Positions 41,457 through 50,506 of a stretch of DNA of 64,000 nucleotides are shown here, piece by piece. The DNA comes from Roseicyclus persicicus (GTDB taxonomy: Bacteria > Pseudomonadota > Alphaproteobacteria > Rhodobacterales > Rhodobacteraceae), in the NCBI RefSeq assembly GCF_012395815.1, contig NZ_JAAZQQ010000003.1, positions 248,001-312,000 of the forward strand, given 5' to 3'. A model generated the notes under the pieces. The model was not told the origin of the DNA and searched no databases. It saw only the letters and a list, made by a program, of their open reading frames with translations. The translations under genes were made by a program, and so were the position numbers. How positions within the stretch are numbered: position 1 is the stretch's first letter; every line of letters begins with the position of its first letter.

Positions 41457-42248
41457 CTAGGCGTCGGCCTGCCCCGGCGCGGCGACGGCGCCGGCCAGTA
41501 TGCCGCCATCCATCACGATCTCGGAGCCGGTGATGTAGCCCGCCTCGCCCGAGGCAAGCATGACGGCCACCGCCGCCACCTCCTCGACCGTGCCGAAACG
41601 GCGGAGCGGCGTGTCGGCGACGAAGGCCGCCATGCGCGCCTCGCGGTCGGGGCCGGTGCCCAGCATCGGCTCCCACATCGGCGTCAGGATGGCGGCGGGC
41701 GAGATCGCGTTGCAGGTCAGTGTCAGACCCTGTTCCGCGGCATAGAGAGCCACGGACTTGGTCAGGTTGCGGATCCCGGCCTTGGAGGCCGCATAGGCCG
41801 CCGCGCCCGGAATCCCCACCATGCCCGAGCGCGAGGCGATGTTGACGATCGCCGCGCCGGGCCGGCCGCGCATGGCGCCAAGCGCATAGCGGCAGCCCAG
41901 CATGCAGCCATCGAGGTTGGTCGCCATGACGCGACGCCAGTCCTCCAGCGCGATCCCCTCGGGGTCGAAGCGGGCCGGCCCGTCCTCGAACCCGGTGATG
42001 CCGGCGTTGTTGACCAGCACGTCGAGCGCGGGCCGGTGGTCGACCAGCCGCTGCCAGTCGGCTTCGGAGCGCACGTCGAGCACCAGCGCCGTGGCGCCGA
42101 TGCCCCGCGCGACGGCCTCGGCCGCACCGAGGTCGATGTCGGTGACAAGAACCTCGGCCCCTTCCCGGGCAAAGGCGGTTGCGATCGCGGCACCGATGCC
42201 GCGGCCCGCGCCGGTGACGACGCAGGTCTTGCCTGTCAGTCTGTGCAT
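41457..42248 (-). CDS. SDR-family oxidoreductase
   Basis: 263 residues of a classical short-chain dehydrogenase. [12 protein letters not shown] binds NAD(P), NNAG follows, and the catalytic Ser-Tyr-Lys is in the IASRSG and YAASKAG segments. Substrate unknown. It has its own promoter-like sequence upstream and sits beside the phenylacetate regulator, but nothing in its sequence ties it to that pathway. It ends 3 nt before the mtgA start. Confidence 0.93.
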   Translation of the reverse strand: MHRLTGKTCVVTGAGRGIGAAIATAFAREGAEVLVTDIDLGAAEAVARGIGATALVLDVRSEADWQRLVDHRPALDVLVNNAGITGFEDGPARFDPEGIALEDWRRVMATNLDGCMLGCRYALGAMRGRPGAAIVNIASRSGMVGIPGAAAYAASKAGIRNLTKSVALYAAEQGLTLTCNAISPAAILTPMWEPMLGTGPDREARMAAFVADTPLRRFGTVEEVAAVAVMLASGEAGYITGSEIVMDGGILAGAVAAPGQADA

Positions 42249-42365
42249 GGAATGTCTTTCGCAGTCGGAGGGCCCGCGCGGGGGCGGGCGGGTCGGTCTG
42301 TCGGGGTCTCTCGGCCTCAGCCGTGGCGCTGGTCCACCGGACGCGTCTCCTGCGTTGACAGGGGC

Positions 42366-42394
42366 GGATTACGCCAGCGGGCCGCGAAAGACAA
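42366..42394 (-). promoter_or_regulatory. Sigma-70-like promoter of the SDR gene
   Basis: On the minus strand, TTGTCT (42394-42389), a 17-nt spacer and TAATCC (42371-42366). It lies about 118 nt upstream of the SDR start. The gap 42249-42403 shows nothing else clear. Confidence 0.5.
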
Positions 42395-42403
42395 CCGGCA
42401 GGG

Positions 42404-42985
42404 TCAAAGGTTGCGCAGGCCCCCGATCACGAGGTCCGCGGCCAGGTCGCCGTAGTCCGCCCGGCTCATCCCCTTGCCGGGGCGGTGCCACATGTAGACC
42501 CAGTTGAGCATCCCGAAGACGCTCATCGTGACGGCCCCGCGGCGGGGACCGAGGCCTGGCCGGATCGCCTCCAGCGCCTCGCCCATGATCGACACCATCC
42601 GGCGTTGCAGGGACAGAAGTGGCGCCTGCATCTCGGCCGGCAGCAGCGCCAGCGCGTCGAGCTGCAGCTTGTGCTCGGCGTCGGCGTCCTCGTATTCCGC
42701 GAGGATCGCGCTGATCAGCCGTTTCAGCCGCGCCTCGGGCAGCCCGTCGCGCCCCACGGCCTCGACCGCCGCCACCAGCGCGCCCAGGTGCTCCTCGAGA
42801 ATGTCGAAGAGCAGCGCCTCCTTGCCCTCGTAGTAGTGGTAGATCAGCGCCTTGGACACGCCGCAGGCCCGCGCCGCCCCGGCCATCGAGGCCCGGGCAT
42901 AGCCCTCGCGCGCGAAATAGGCCGCCGCCCCCCGGCGGAGCGCCGCGCGCTTCTCCGCGTGGTCCCTGGCAAGGCCGCGTGCCAC
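42404..42985 (-). CDS. paaR: TetR-family regulator of phenylacetate genes (PaaR-like)
   Basis: 193 residues. The HTH is RASMAGAARACGVSKALIYH, followed by YYEGKEALLFDILEEHL, at about residues 29-65. The C-terminal ligand domain ends GMLNWVYMWHRPGKGMS. I chose the GTG at 42985 because it gives the right length; the open frame from 43087 overlaps paaK. It starts 4 nt after the paaK stop and so shares its transcript. TetR regulators of this kind repress paa genes and respond to phenylacetyl-CoA in other proteobacteria. The likely operator is in the paaI-paaZ gap. Confidence 0.85.
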   Translation of the reverse strand: MARGLARDHAEKRAALRRGAAAYFAREGYARASMAGAARACGVSKALIYHYYEGKEALLFDILEEHLGALVAAVEAVGRDGLPEARLKRLISAILAEYEDADAEHKLQLDALALLPAEMQAPLLSLQRRMVSIMGEALEAIRPGLGPRRGAVTMSVFGMLNWVYMWHRPGKGMSRADYGDLAADLVIGGLRNL

Positions 42986-42989
42986 CGTC

Positions 42990-44300
42990 CTAGACCTTCG
43001 GCCTCTTGTCGACGATGCGCACCGCCTTGCCCTGGCTCCGCGGCACCCCGCCCGAGCCATGGGCGGCGATCTCGACACTGACGCCAACGCGCTCCTTGAT
43101 CCGCCGTTTCAGGCTCTCAGCAGCCTGTTCGAGACTGTCTGTGCCCATCGGTCCCTGCGCGGCCTCGACATGGACGGTCATCACGTCCATCCGCCCCTCG
43201 CGCGTCAGCTCGATCTGGAAATGCGGGCCCAGACCCGCCGTCGCCATCAGCTGTTCCTCGATCTGGGTCGGGAACACGTTGACGCCGCGCAGGATCATCA
43301 TGTCGTCCGACCGCCCGGTGATCTTCTCCATCCGCCGCATCGACCGCGCCGTGCCCGGCAACAGCCGCGTCAGGTCGCGGGTGCGGTAGCGGATGATCGG
43401 AAACGCCTCCTTGGTCAGCGAGGTGAACACCAGCTCGCCCTTCTCGCCATCGGGCAGCACCTGACCCGTGACCACGTCGATCACCTCGGGGTAGAAGTGA
43501 TCCTCCCAGATGTGCAGCCCGTCCTTCGTCTCGACGCATTCGTTGGCGACGCCGGGGCCGATCACCTCGGACAGGCCGTAGATGTCGACGGCATGCATGT
43601 CGAAGGCCTGCTCGATCTCGGCCCGCATCGCGTTGGTCCAGGGCTCGGCCCCGAAGATGCCGACCTTCAGCGGGCTTTCCCGCGGGTCGAGCCCCTGTTC
43701 GCGGTACTCGTCCAGGATCGACAGCGCGTAGGACGGCGTCACCATGATGGTCGAGGCGCCGAAATCCTCGATCAGCTGCACCTGCCTTGGCGTCATCCCG
43801 CCCGACACCGGCACCACGGTGCAGCCCAGCTTTTCCGCCCCGTAATGCGCGCCGAGGCCGCCGGTGAACAGGCCGTAGCCATAGGCCACATGCACCACGT
43901 CGCCCGGCCGCGTCCCGCTCGCCCGCATCGACCGCGCAACGCAGGTCGCCCAGGTGTCGATGTCGCGCGCGGTGTAGCCCACGACGGTCGGCTTGCCGGT
44001 CGTGCCCGAGGAGGCGTGGATGCGCGCGACCTTGTCGCGGGGCACGGCGAACATGCCGAAGGGGTAGTTGTCGCGCAGGTCCTGCTTCACGGTGAAAGGG
44101 AATTTCGACAGGTCCGACAGGTCCTGCAGCTCGTCGGGGTGCACACCGGCGGCGTCGAAGCTGGCCCGGTAGAACGGCACGTTGTCGTAGGCGTGGCGCA
44201 GCGACCACCGCAGCCGCTCCAGTTGCAGCGCGGCGATCTCGTCGCGCGAGGCGATCTCGATCGGGTCGAGATCCTCGCGCCGCGGCGTCCTGTCCTCCAT
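42990..44300 (-). CDS. paaK: Phenylacetate-CoA ligase
   Basis: 436 residues of an adenylate-forming ligase. It activates phenylacetate to phenylacetyl-CoA, the first step. The P-loop is ASSGTTGKPTVVGYT, the second motif is YGLSEVIGPG, and YRTRDLTRLL lies further on, before the C-terminal domain with PRSQGKAVRIVDKRP. The start at 44300 shares one base with the paaI stop (TGATG). Length is normal for PaaK. Confidence 0.97.
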   Translation of the reverse strand: MEDRTPRREDLDPIEIASRDEIAALQLERLRWSLRHAYDNVPFYRASFDAAGVHPDELQDLSDLSKFPFTVKQDLRDNYPFGMFAVPRDKVARIHASSGTTGKPTVVGYTARDIDTWATCVARSMRASGTRPGDVVHVAYGYGLFTGGLGAHYGAEKLGCTVVPVSGGMTPRQVQLIEDFGASTIMVTPSYALSILDEYREQGLDPRESPLKVGIFGAEPWTNAMRAEIEQAFDMHAVDIYGLSEVIGPGVANECVETKDGLHIWEDHFYPEVIDVVTGQVLPDGEKGELVFTSLTKEAFPIIRYRTRDLTRLLPGTARSMRRMEKITGRSDDMMILRGVNVFPTQIEEQLMATAGLGPHFQIELTREGRMDVMTVHVEAAQGPMGTDSLEQAAESLKRRIKERVGVSVEIAAHGSGGVPRSQGKAVRIVDKRPKV

Positions 44301-44731
44301 CACGCCTCCTCCTCGAAATGCTGGCCCTTGATCTGCCGCGACGCGCCCCGGAACAGCGCCACCTTGCGCCCGTCCCCGCCCGTGACGGTCACGTCCGTCA
44401 GACCCGAACGGCCCGTCAGAGACATTTCCACCGCCTCGGCCCGCAGCACCTCGCCCCGCTGGCCGGGGCTCAGGTAGGTGATCGTATTGTGCTGCGCGAC
44501 GGCGACCCGGTTGTGCGAATTGCAGGCGAAGGCGAAGGCCGAATCCGCGAGCGTGAAGATGAACCCGCCGTGGCAGATGCCGTGCCCGTTCAGGTGATGG
44601 TCCTCGACCGCCATCTCCATCACGGCGCGGCCGGGCCCGACCTCCACGAGGCGCAGGCCCACCCATTGCGACGCCGTGTCGGTCGTCCACATCGCCTCGG
44701 CCGACCGGCGCGCGCGTTCCTCCTCGGTCAT
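44300..44731 (-). CDS. paaI: Phenylacetyl-CoA-type hotdog thioesterase
   Basis: 143 residues of a hotdog-fold thioesterase. NGHGICHGGFIFTLADSAFAFACNS holds the catalytic Asp and the HGG turn. PaaI is thought to release CoA from stalled ring intermediates. The ATG at 44731, with GGGGAGGGG upstream, was preferred to the frame from 44785. It is the first gene of the minus-strand paaI-paaK-paaR unit. Confidence 0.93.
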   Translation of the reverse strand: MTEEERARRSAEAMWTTDTASQWVGLRLVEVGPGRAVMEMAVEDHHLNGHGICHGGFIFTLADSAFAFACNSHNRVAVAQHNTITYLSPGQRGEVLRAEAVEMSLTGRSGLTDVTVTGGDGRKVALFRGASRQIKGQHFEEEA

Positions 44732-44758
44732 GCGCGACCCCTCCCCTTTCCGGAAAAC

Positions 44759-44792
44759 TTGACGCAAAGCCGACCGAGCGGTCAAGAATAAT
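44759..44792. promoter_or_regulatory. paaZ/paaI divergent promoter with a TetR-type operator
   Basis: TTGACG (44759-44764) is a good -35 for paaZ. The 12-nt palindrome GACCGAGCGGTC (44772-44783) lies just after it, with an AATAAT-like -10 downstream. GACCG-CGGTC half-sites fit a TetR-family operator, so PaaR binding here would block both directions. The spacer length is not ideal and the -10 is uncertain; the palindrome is clear. Confidence 0.6.
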
Positions 44793-44816
44793 CCCGTGGA
44801 AGGGGAGGGCGCATCA

Positions 44817-46841
44817 ATGCTGGAGCTTCAGTCCTACGCCGCGGGCCGCTGGGTCGGCCCCGACGCCGGCGCGCGGGTGATGCGCTCGGCCATCACCGGG
44901 GAGCCGGTGGCGCGGGGCGGCGCGGCGCTCGATTTCGCCGCCATGATCGGCCACGCCACGCGGGTCGGTGGCCCCGCCCTGCGCGCGATGGATTTCCACC
45001 AGCGCGCGCGGCTCATCAAGGCGCTGGCCCAGGCGCTCGATGCCCGGAAGGAGGAGCTCTACGCGCTGAACCCGCTGACCGGCGCCACCCGCGCCGATGG
45101 CTGGATCGACATCGACGGCGGCATCGGGACGATGTTCGTCTTCGCCTCCAAGGGCCGGCGCGAGATGGTCGAGGGGCAGATCCACCTCGACGGCGGGCTG
45201 GAGCAGCTGTCTCGCAAGGGGACATTCCTCGGCCAGCACGTCGCGGTGCCGCTGCAGGGGGTGGCCGTCCAGATCAACGCCTTCAACTTCCCCGTCTGGG
45301 GGATGCTGGAAAAGCTCGCGCCCGCGCTGCTGGCCGGCGTGCCGTCGATCGTGAAGCCCGCCACCGCCACCGCCTACCTCGCGGAAGCCGCGGTCCGCAT
45401 CCTGGTCGATTCGGGCCTCCTGCCCGAGGGCGCGGTGCAGCTGGCGATCGGCGGCACCGGCGACCTGCTCGACCGGCTCGGGCCGCAGGACGTGGTCAGT
45501 TTCACCGGGTCGGCGGACACGGCCTTCGCGCTCCGCTCCAATCCCACCCTCCTCCGCCGCGGCACCCGGTTCATCGCCGAGCAGGACAGCCTGAACGCCT
45601 CGATCCTCGGCCCCGATGTCACGCCCGACGCCCCAGAGTTCGACCTGTTCGTCAAGGAAGCCGCGCGCGAGATGACCACCAAGGCGGGGCAGAAATGCAC
45701 CGCGATCCGCCGCATGATTGTGCCTGCGCGGCTCATGGACCCGGTGGCCGAGGCGCTGTCGGCCCGCCTCGCCCAGACCCGCATCGGCGACCCGCGGCTG
45801 GAGACGACGCGCATGGGCGCGCTGGTGGGGCTGGACCAGAAGGCCGACGTGGAGGCCCGTCTCGCCGCCTTCGCGGAGGAGGTGACCCCGGTCTTCACCG
45901 GCGACACCCTCACCATCGAGGCCGACCACCCCGGGGCCGGCGCCTTCCAGAAACCGTCCCTGTACCGCTGCACAGACCCGGATTCCGCCACCCGCGTCCA
46001 CGAGATCGAGGCCTTCGGCCCCTCCGCCACCCTGATGCCCTACCGTGACCTGCCCCACGCCGCGCGGCTCGCCAACCGCGGCGGCGGCTCGCTGGTGGTG
46101 TCGGTCATCACCCATGATCCGGCCGTCGCCCGCAGCCTCGTGCAGGAGGCCGGCCCCTGGCACGGCCGCATCTACGTCAACGACCGCGACGCGATGGCCG
46201 AGGCCACCGGCCACGGCTCCCCCCTCCCGCACATGACCCACGGCGGCCCGGGCCGCGCCGGCGGCGGCGAGGAGCTGGGCGGCATCCGCGGCGTGATGCA
46301 CTACATGCAGCGCGTGGCGGTGCAGGGCAGCCCGCGGATGCTGGCGGCGATCACCGGCCAATGGGTGCCGGGCGCGCCGACGGTCCCGCCGCCGACGCAC
46401 CCCTTCCAGCTCACCTTCGACGAGATCGCGATCGGGCACAGCATCGTCACCGAGGCGCGCGAGGTGACCCTCGCCGACATCGAGCATTTCGCCCATTTCA
46501 CCGGCGATACCTTCTACGCCCACATGGACGAGGCCGCCGCGGCGGCGAACCCGTTCTTCCCGGGCCGCGTGGCGCACGGCTACCTGCTCCTCAGCTTCGC
46601 CGCGGGCCTGTTCGTGCAGCCCGATCCGGGGCCGGTGCTGGCCAACACCGGGCTCAACGGCCTCAGCTTCCGCAAGCCCGTCAGCCCCGGCGACCGCGTC
46701 CATGTCCGCCTGACCGCAAAACGCAAGACCCGCCGCACCGACAGCTACGGCGAGGTCCGCTGGGGCGTGACCCTCTACAACCAGGACGACGACCCGGTCG
46801 CGGATTACGAGCTCCTCACCATGGTCAGCTACAGCCGCTGA
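44817..46841 (+). CDS. paaZ: Bifunctional oxepin-CoA hydrolase/semialdehyde dehydrogenase
   Basis: 674 residues. Residues 1-520 are an aldehyde dehydrogenase with the catalytic Cys294 (GQKCTAI) and Glu255 (near AEQDSLNAS), at almost the same positions as in E. coli PaaZ. Residues 530-674 are a MaoC-type (R)-hydratase with [12 protein letters not shown] and [11 protein letters not shown]. It hydrolyses oxepin-CoA and oxidises the semialdehyde product. The ATG at 44817, with AAGGGGAGGG upstream, is the start; an upstream GTG is in frame. Confidence 0.97.
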   Translation: MLELQSYAAGRWVGPDAGARVMRSAITGEPVARGGAALDFAAMIGHATRVGGPALRAMDFHQRARLIKALAQALDARKEELYALNPLTGATRADGWIDIDGGIGTMFVFASKGRREMVEGQIHLDGGLEQLSRKGTFLGQHVAVPLQGVAVQINAFNFPVWGMLEKLAPALLAGVPSIVKPATATAYLAEAAVRILVDSGLLPEGAVQLAIGGTGDLLDRLGPQDVVSFTGSADTAFALRSNPTLLRRGTRFIAEQDSLNASILGPDVTPDAPEFDLFVKEAAREMTTKAGQKCTAIRRMIVPARLMDPVAEALSARLAQTRIGDPRLETTRMGALVGLDQKADVEARLAAFAEEVTPVFTGDTLTIEADHPGAGAFQKPSLYRCTDPDSATRVHEIEAFGPSATLMPYRDLPHAARLANRGGGSLVVSVITHDPAVARSLVQEAGPWHGRIYVNDRDAMAEATGHGSPLPHMTHGGPGRAGGGEELGGIRGVMHYMQRVAVQGSPRMLAAITGQWVPGAPTVPPPTHPFQLTFDEIAIGHSIVTEAREVTLADIEHFAHFTGDTFYAHMDEAAAAANPFFPGRVAHGYLLLSFAAGLFVQPDPGPVLANTGLNGLSFRKPVSPGDRVHVRLTAKRKTRRTDSYGEVRWGVTLYNQDDDPVADYELLTMVSYSR

Positions 46842-46844
46842 TCC

Positions 46845-46866
46845 CTTCATCTGTCCCCAAATACGC
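46845..46866 (+). repeat. Intergenic 22-nt repeat, copy 2
   Basis: CTTCATCTGTCCCCAAATAC followed by GC, between paaZ and paaX, starting 4 nt after the paaZ stop. It differs from copy 1 in one base. Confidence 0.75.
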
Positions 46867-46969
46867 GGGGGAGCGCGAGGGGGTGAAACCCCCTCGCCCG
46901 GGTCGACGCCGAAGGCGGCGAAATCCCTTCCGCTTTCCTTTCGCCCCGGCTTCCGACAGCATCCGCCGC

Positions 46970-47773
46970 ATGACGCCCGACCCGCTCGCCCCGATCCTTG
47001 CCGACCACCTGCACGGCCTCGGCCGCCTCCGGGTCTGGTCGCTGATCGTCACCATCCTAGGCGATTCCATCGAACCTCGCGGCGGCCGGGTCCGGGCGGC
47101 GCGGCTGGCGGCGATCCTCGACCGGCTGGGGGTCGGCCGCGGGGCGCAGCGCACGGCGCTGTCGCGGCTGGTGGCCGACGGCTGGATCGACCGCGCCCGC
47201 GACCCGAAGGACGGGCGCGCCGCGATCTACGGGTTTTCCGACAGCGCGCGGGCGGAGTTCACCCGTGCCGCGCGCCTGGTCTATGCCGCGCCGGGGACCG
47301 TCACCGCGGGCGACTGGATGGTCACCCGGTCCGACGATCCCCGGGGGATTGCGCTTGCCCCGGGTGTCGGTCTCTGGCCCGCTGCCTTCGCGCCGACGCC
47401 GTCCGGTTTGACCCTGATTGGCAAGATAGAGACTGTATCCGACCCCGGGATCGGCCCCGGACCCGACCAGCGCGCCGAGACCGAGGCCATCGCGGCGTTG
47501 GCAGGGCAGGTTGGCGCGGTCCGCTCCTCGCCCGATGGGCTCGACGCGGTCGCCGCGCGGACGGTGCTGGTGCATCGCTGGCGGCGTTACGTCCTGCGCT
47601 ACCCCGAATGGCCCGAGGCGCTGGCCCCCCGCGACTGGCCCGGGCTGGCGCTGAGGGCGGAGGTCGCGGGCGCCTACGCGCGCATCGCGGCACAGTCCGA
47701 CGCCTGGCTGTCGCGGCCCGTGCCCGGATGCCCCGGCTTGCCTGCCGCTACAGCCGGTGACCGGTTCGGATGA
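46970..47773 (+). CDS. paaX: PaaX-family transcriptional repressor
   Basis: 267 residues of the PaaX family, whose E. coli member represses paa genes and is released by phenylacetyl-CoA. The winged helix is in residues 20-85 (SLIVTILGDSIEPRGGRVRAARLAAILDRLGV, then TALSRLVADGWIDRARDPKDGR). WRRYVLRYPEWPEAL near residue 205 is characteristic of the family. It ends 76 nt before paaA; a promoter lies in that gap. Its own ribosome-binding site is weak. Two types of regulator for one pathway are thus present. Confidence 0.92.
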   Translation: MTPDPLAPILADHLHGLGRLRVWSLIVTILGDSIEPRGGRVRAARLAAILDRLGVGRGAQRTALSRLVADGWIDRARDPKDGRAAIYGFSDSARAEFTRAARLVYAAPGTVTAGDWMVTRSDDPRGIALAPGVGLWPAAFAPTPSGLTLIGKIETVSDPGIGPGPDQRAETEAIAALAGQVGAVRSSPDGLDAVAARTVLVHRWRRYVLRYPEWPEALAPRDWPGLALRAEVAGAYARIAAQSDAWLSRPVPGCPGLPAATAGDRFG

Positions 47774-47775
47774 CG

Positions 47776-47819
47776 TGTTACAGAGATTCGTTGATTTTGG
47801 GATTTTCGTAACATAAAAT
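47776..47819 (+). promoter_or_regulatory. paaABCDE promoter with TGTTAC/GTAACA operator candidate
   Basis: TTGATT (47791-47796), 17-nt spacer, TAAAAT (47814-47819): a good sigma-70 promoter in AT-rich DNA, strange for this genome. The half-sites TGTTAC (47776-47781) and GTAACA (47808-47813) are perfect inverted repeats, 26 nt apart, and frame the -35. They are candidates for the PaaX site. Confidence 0.7.
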
Positions 47820-47849
47820 CCGTCGAGCAGGCGGCAGGGAGGTGTGCGC

Positions 47850-48839
47850 ATGTATTCTCAGGGGCTGATCGGCGCCGATGGCGCGACGGAGGAGACGCCG
47901 GAGTTCCTGGCGCGGTTCCAGGCGCGGATCGACGCCGAGGAGAAGATCGAGCCGAACGACGCCATGCCCGAAGGCTACCGCCGGACGCTGGTGCGCCAGA
48001 TCGGCCAGCACGCCCATTCCGAGATCGTCGGGATGCTGCCCGAGGGCAATTGGATCACCCGCGCGCCGAGCCTGAAGCGCAAGGCGGCGCTCTTGGCCAA
48101 GGTGCAGGACGAGGGGGGGCATGGCCTTTACCTCTATGCCGCTGCCGAGACGCTCGGGGTGAGCCGGGAGCAGATGACCGAGGAGTTGCTGTCGGGGAAG
48201 GCCAAGTATTCCTCGATCTTCAACTACCCGACGCTCAGCTGGGCCGACATCGGCGTGATCGGCTGGCTGGTCGACGGGGCGGCGATCATGAACCAGATCC
48301 CGCTCTGCCGCTGCTCCTACGGGCCCTATGCCCGGGCTATGATCCGCATCTGCAAGGAGGAGAGTTTCCACCAGCGGCAGGGCTACGAGATCGTCATGAC
48401 GCTGGCGCGCGGGACGCCCGCGCAGAAGGAGATGGCGCAGGACGCGCTGAACCGGTGGTGGTGGCCGAGCCTGATGATGTTCGGGCCGTCCGACGCCGAC
48501 AGCCAGCATTCCGACCAGTCGATGCGCTGGAAGATCAAGCGCTTCACCAATGACGAGCTGCGGCAGAAGTTCATCGACGCGACGGTGCCGCAGGCGGAGT
48601 TCCTGGGCCTGAGCGTCCCGGATCCGGAGTTGCGGTGGAACGAGGCCAAGGGCGGCTACGACCACGGGCCGATCGACTGGGACGAGTTCTGGCGCGTGGT
48701 GAAGGGCGGCGGGCAGATGAACGTCGACCGCATCCGCGACCGGAAGAAGGCCTGGGACGAGGGCGCCTGGGTGCGGGAGGCCGCGCTGGCGCATGCGGAG
48801 AAGCGGGCGGCGCGCAAGGCGGCGCTGGCAGCGGAATAG
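47850..48839 (+). CDS. paaA: 1,2-phenylacetyl-CoA epoxidase, catalytic subunit A
   Basis: 329 residues, the oxygenase subunit that forms the ring 1,2-epoxide of phenylacetyl-CoA. It is a di-iron ferritin-like protein. The diiron ligands lie in [11 protein letters not shown] and [13 protein letters not shown], with other Glu in between. GGGAGG precedes the ATG at 47850; a GTG 6 nt upstream is in frame but less likely. paaB follows after a 114-nt gap with two hairpins. Confidence 0.97.
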   Translation: MYSQGLIGADGATEETPEFLARFQARIDAEEKIEPNDAMPEGYRRTLVRQIGQHAHSEIVGMLPEGNWITRAPSLKRKAALLAKVQDEGGHGLYLYAAAETLGVSREQMTEELLSGKAKYSSIFNYPTLSWADIGVIGWLVDGAAIMNQIPLCRCSYGPYARAMIRICKEESFHQRQGYEIVMTLARGTPAQKEMAQDALNRWWWPSLMMFGPSDADSQHSDQSMRWKIKRFTNDELRQKFIDATVPQAEFLGLSVPDPELRWNEAKGGYDHGPIDWDEFWRVVKGGGQMNVDRIRDRKKAWDEGAWVREAALAHAEKRAARKAALAAE

Positions 48840-48845
48840 GGGGTT

Positions 48846-48915
48846 TCGCCTGCTGTCGCAGGCGACCCGCCGGGGGGCCAACCCCGTCGCCATTGTCGCT
48901 CGGACCAATGGCGAC
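48846..48915 (+). promoter_or_regulatory. Two intercistronic hairpins between paaA and paaB
   Basis: TCGCCTGC (48846-48853) pairs with GCAGGCGA (48858-48865), and GTCGCCATTG (48886-48895) pairs with CAATGGCGAC (48906-48915). Both are perfect. There is no T-run, so they look more like mRNA-stability or processing structures than terminators. The rest of the gap holds repeat copy 3. Confidence 0.7.
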
Positions 48916-48922
48916 CCCCCGG

Positions 48923-48945
48923 GAGTATTTGGGAAGCAAAGATGG
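48923..48945 (-). repeat. Intergenic 22-nt repeat, copy 3
   Basis: GAGTATTTGGGAAGCAAAGA and TGG, between paaA and paaB. It is in inverted orientation to copies 1 and 2 and ends in the ribosome-binding site of paaB. It has a few changes against the other copies. Confidence 0.6.
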
Positions 48946-48953
48946 AGGGCGCG

Positions 48954-49238
48954 ATGGCGCATGAGACACCGTTGTGGGAAGTGTTCATCCGCCCGCGGAA
49001 CGGGTTGAGCCACAAGCATGTGGGCAGCCTCCATGCCGCCGACGAGGTGCTGGCGCTGCAGGCCGCGCGCGACGTCTACACGCGGCGGGGCGAGGGGGTG
49101 AGCATCTGGGTGGTGCCGTCGAAGGCGATCACGGCGAGCGACCCCGACCGCGCGGCCGAGGATTTCGAGCCGACGGCGGACAAGATCTATCGCCATCCGA
49201 CCTTCTACGAGATCCCCGACGAGGTGGGGCACATGTGA
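48954..49238 (+). CDS. paaB: 1,2-phenylacetyl-CoA epoxidase subunit B
   Basis: 94 residues of the PaaB family, a small non-catalytic subunit needed for the epoxidase complex. WEVFIRPRNGLSHKHVGSLHA at the start, and IYRHPTFYEIPDEVGHM at the end, are family blocks. GGAGGG lies 5 nt before the ATG. The stop shares TGATG with paaC. Confidence 0.96.
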   Translation: MAHETPLWEVFIRPRNGLSHKHVGSLHAADEVLALQAARDVYTRRGEGVSIWVVPSKAITASDPDRAAEDFEPTADKIYRHPTFYEIPDEVGHM

Positions 49239-50023
49239 TGGCGGAACAGGCTCTGACAGGCGGATCAGACCCGCATCCGGCGCTCTTCGACGCGGTGCTG
49301 GAGCTGGCGGACGACCACCTGATCCTCGGGCATCGGCTGTCGGAATGGTGCGGCCATGCGCCGATGCTGGAGGAGGATCTGGCGCTGCCGAACATGGCGC
49401 TGGACCTGATCGGCACGGCGCGGACGCTCTACGACTACGCGGCCCGGCAGGAGGGGAAGGGGCGGGGCGAGGACGACCTCGCCTTTCTGCGGGTCGAGCG
49501 GGAGTACCGGAACCTGCTGATCTGCGAGCGGCCGAACGGGGATTTCGCGCAGACGATGCTGCGGCAGCTCTACTTCGCGGCAGTCATGGAGCCCTACTGG
49601 GCCGCGGCGGTGGACAGTCCCGACGCGGTGATCCGGGGCGTCGCGGGCAAGGCGGTGAAGGAGATGGCCTATCACGTCCGCCATGCGGGCGAATGGGTGA
49701 TCCGGCTGGGCGACGGGACGGACGAGAGCGCCGCGCGAATGCGGGCCGCGGTGGCGGAGCTGCACCGGTTCACGGGCGAGCTGTTCGAGGAGAGCACGGC
49801 TTCGGCGGCGCTGGTGGAGGGCGGCGTGCTGCCGGCGCGGGGCGACCTGCGGGGGCCGTGGGACCGGGTGATCGGGATGGTCTTCGCCGAGGCGGGGTTG
49901 GAGGTGCCGGAGGTGCCGTTCCCGCAGACCGGCGGGCGCCGCGGCCTGCATGGCGAGGCGCTGGGGCATCTGCTGGCCGAGATGCAGTACCTGCAGCGCG
50001 CCTATCCGGGGGCGACCTGGTGA
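49238..50023 (+). CDS. paaC: 1,2-phenylacetyl-CoA epoxidase, structural subunit C
   Basis: 261 residues, the partner of PaaA in the heterotetramer. It is a ferritin-like protein that has lost most metal ligands. DDHLILGHRLSEWCGHAPMLEEDLALPNMALDLIG and the MAYHVRHAGEWVIRLGDGT block are family features. It overlaps paaD by 4 nt (GTGA). Confidence 0.96.
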   Translation: MAEQALTGGSDPHPALFDAVLELADDHLILGHRLSEWCGHAPMLEEDLALPNMALDLIGTARTLYDYAARQEGKGRGEDDLAFLRVEREYRNLLICERPNGDFAQTMLRQLYFAAVMEPYWAAAVDSPDAVIRGVAGKAVKEMAYHVRHAGEWVIRLGDGTDESAARMRAAVAELHRFTGELFEESTASAALVEGGVLPARGDLRGPWDRVIGMVFAEAGLEVPEVPFPQTGGRRGLHGEALGHLLAEMQYLQRAYPGATW

Positions 50024-50496
50024 GCGCCGCGGCGCGGGCCTGGGCGGCGGCGGCTGCGGTGCCGGACCCGGAGGTGCCCTGCGTGACGGTGGCCGACCTC
50101 GGCATCCTGCGCGAGGTGCGGATCGAGGACGGGGTGGCGGTGGCCTGCGTGAGCCCGACCTATTCGGGGTGCCCCGCGACGGCGATGATCGAGATGGGGA
50201 TCGAGACGGCGCTGCGGGGGGCGGGCTTCGAGGTGCGGATCGAGCGGGTGCTGTCGCCGGCGTGGACGACGGACTGGATCACCGCGGAAGGGCGCGAGAA
50301 GCTGCGCGCCTACGGGATCGCGCCCCCCGAGGGGCCGGCGGGCAAGCGCGCGCTGTTCGCCGACCCGGTGGTGGCCTGCCCGCGCTGCGGGGCGACGGCG
50401 ACGCGGAAGATCAGCGAGTTCGGCTCGACCGCCTGCAAGGCGCAGTACGCCTGCACGGCCTGTGGCGAGCCCTTCGACTATTTCAAATGCATCTGA
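50020..50496 (+). CDS. paaD: PaaD, MIP18-family assembly factor
   Basis: 158 residues, starting at a GTG that overlaps the paaC stop. The DUF59/MIP18 core holds the conserved Cys in SPTYSGCPATAMIE. A C-terminal zinc ribbon-like part has CPRCG and CTACG. PaaD probably helps insert the iron centre of the epoxidase or the Fe-S cluster of PaaE. Confidence 0.95.
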   Translation: MSAAARAWAAAAAVPDPEVPCVTVADLGILREVRIEDGVAVACVSPTYSGCPATAMIEMGIETALRGAGFEVRIERVLSPAWTTDWITAEGREKLRAYGIAPPEGPAGKRALFADPVVACPRCGATATRKISEFGSTACKAQYACTACGEPFDYFKCI

Positions 50497-50506
50497 GGGG
50501 GCGGCC

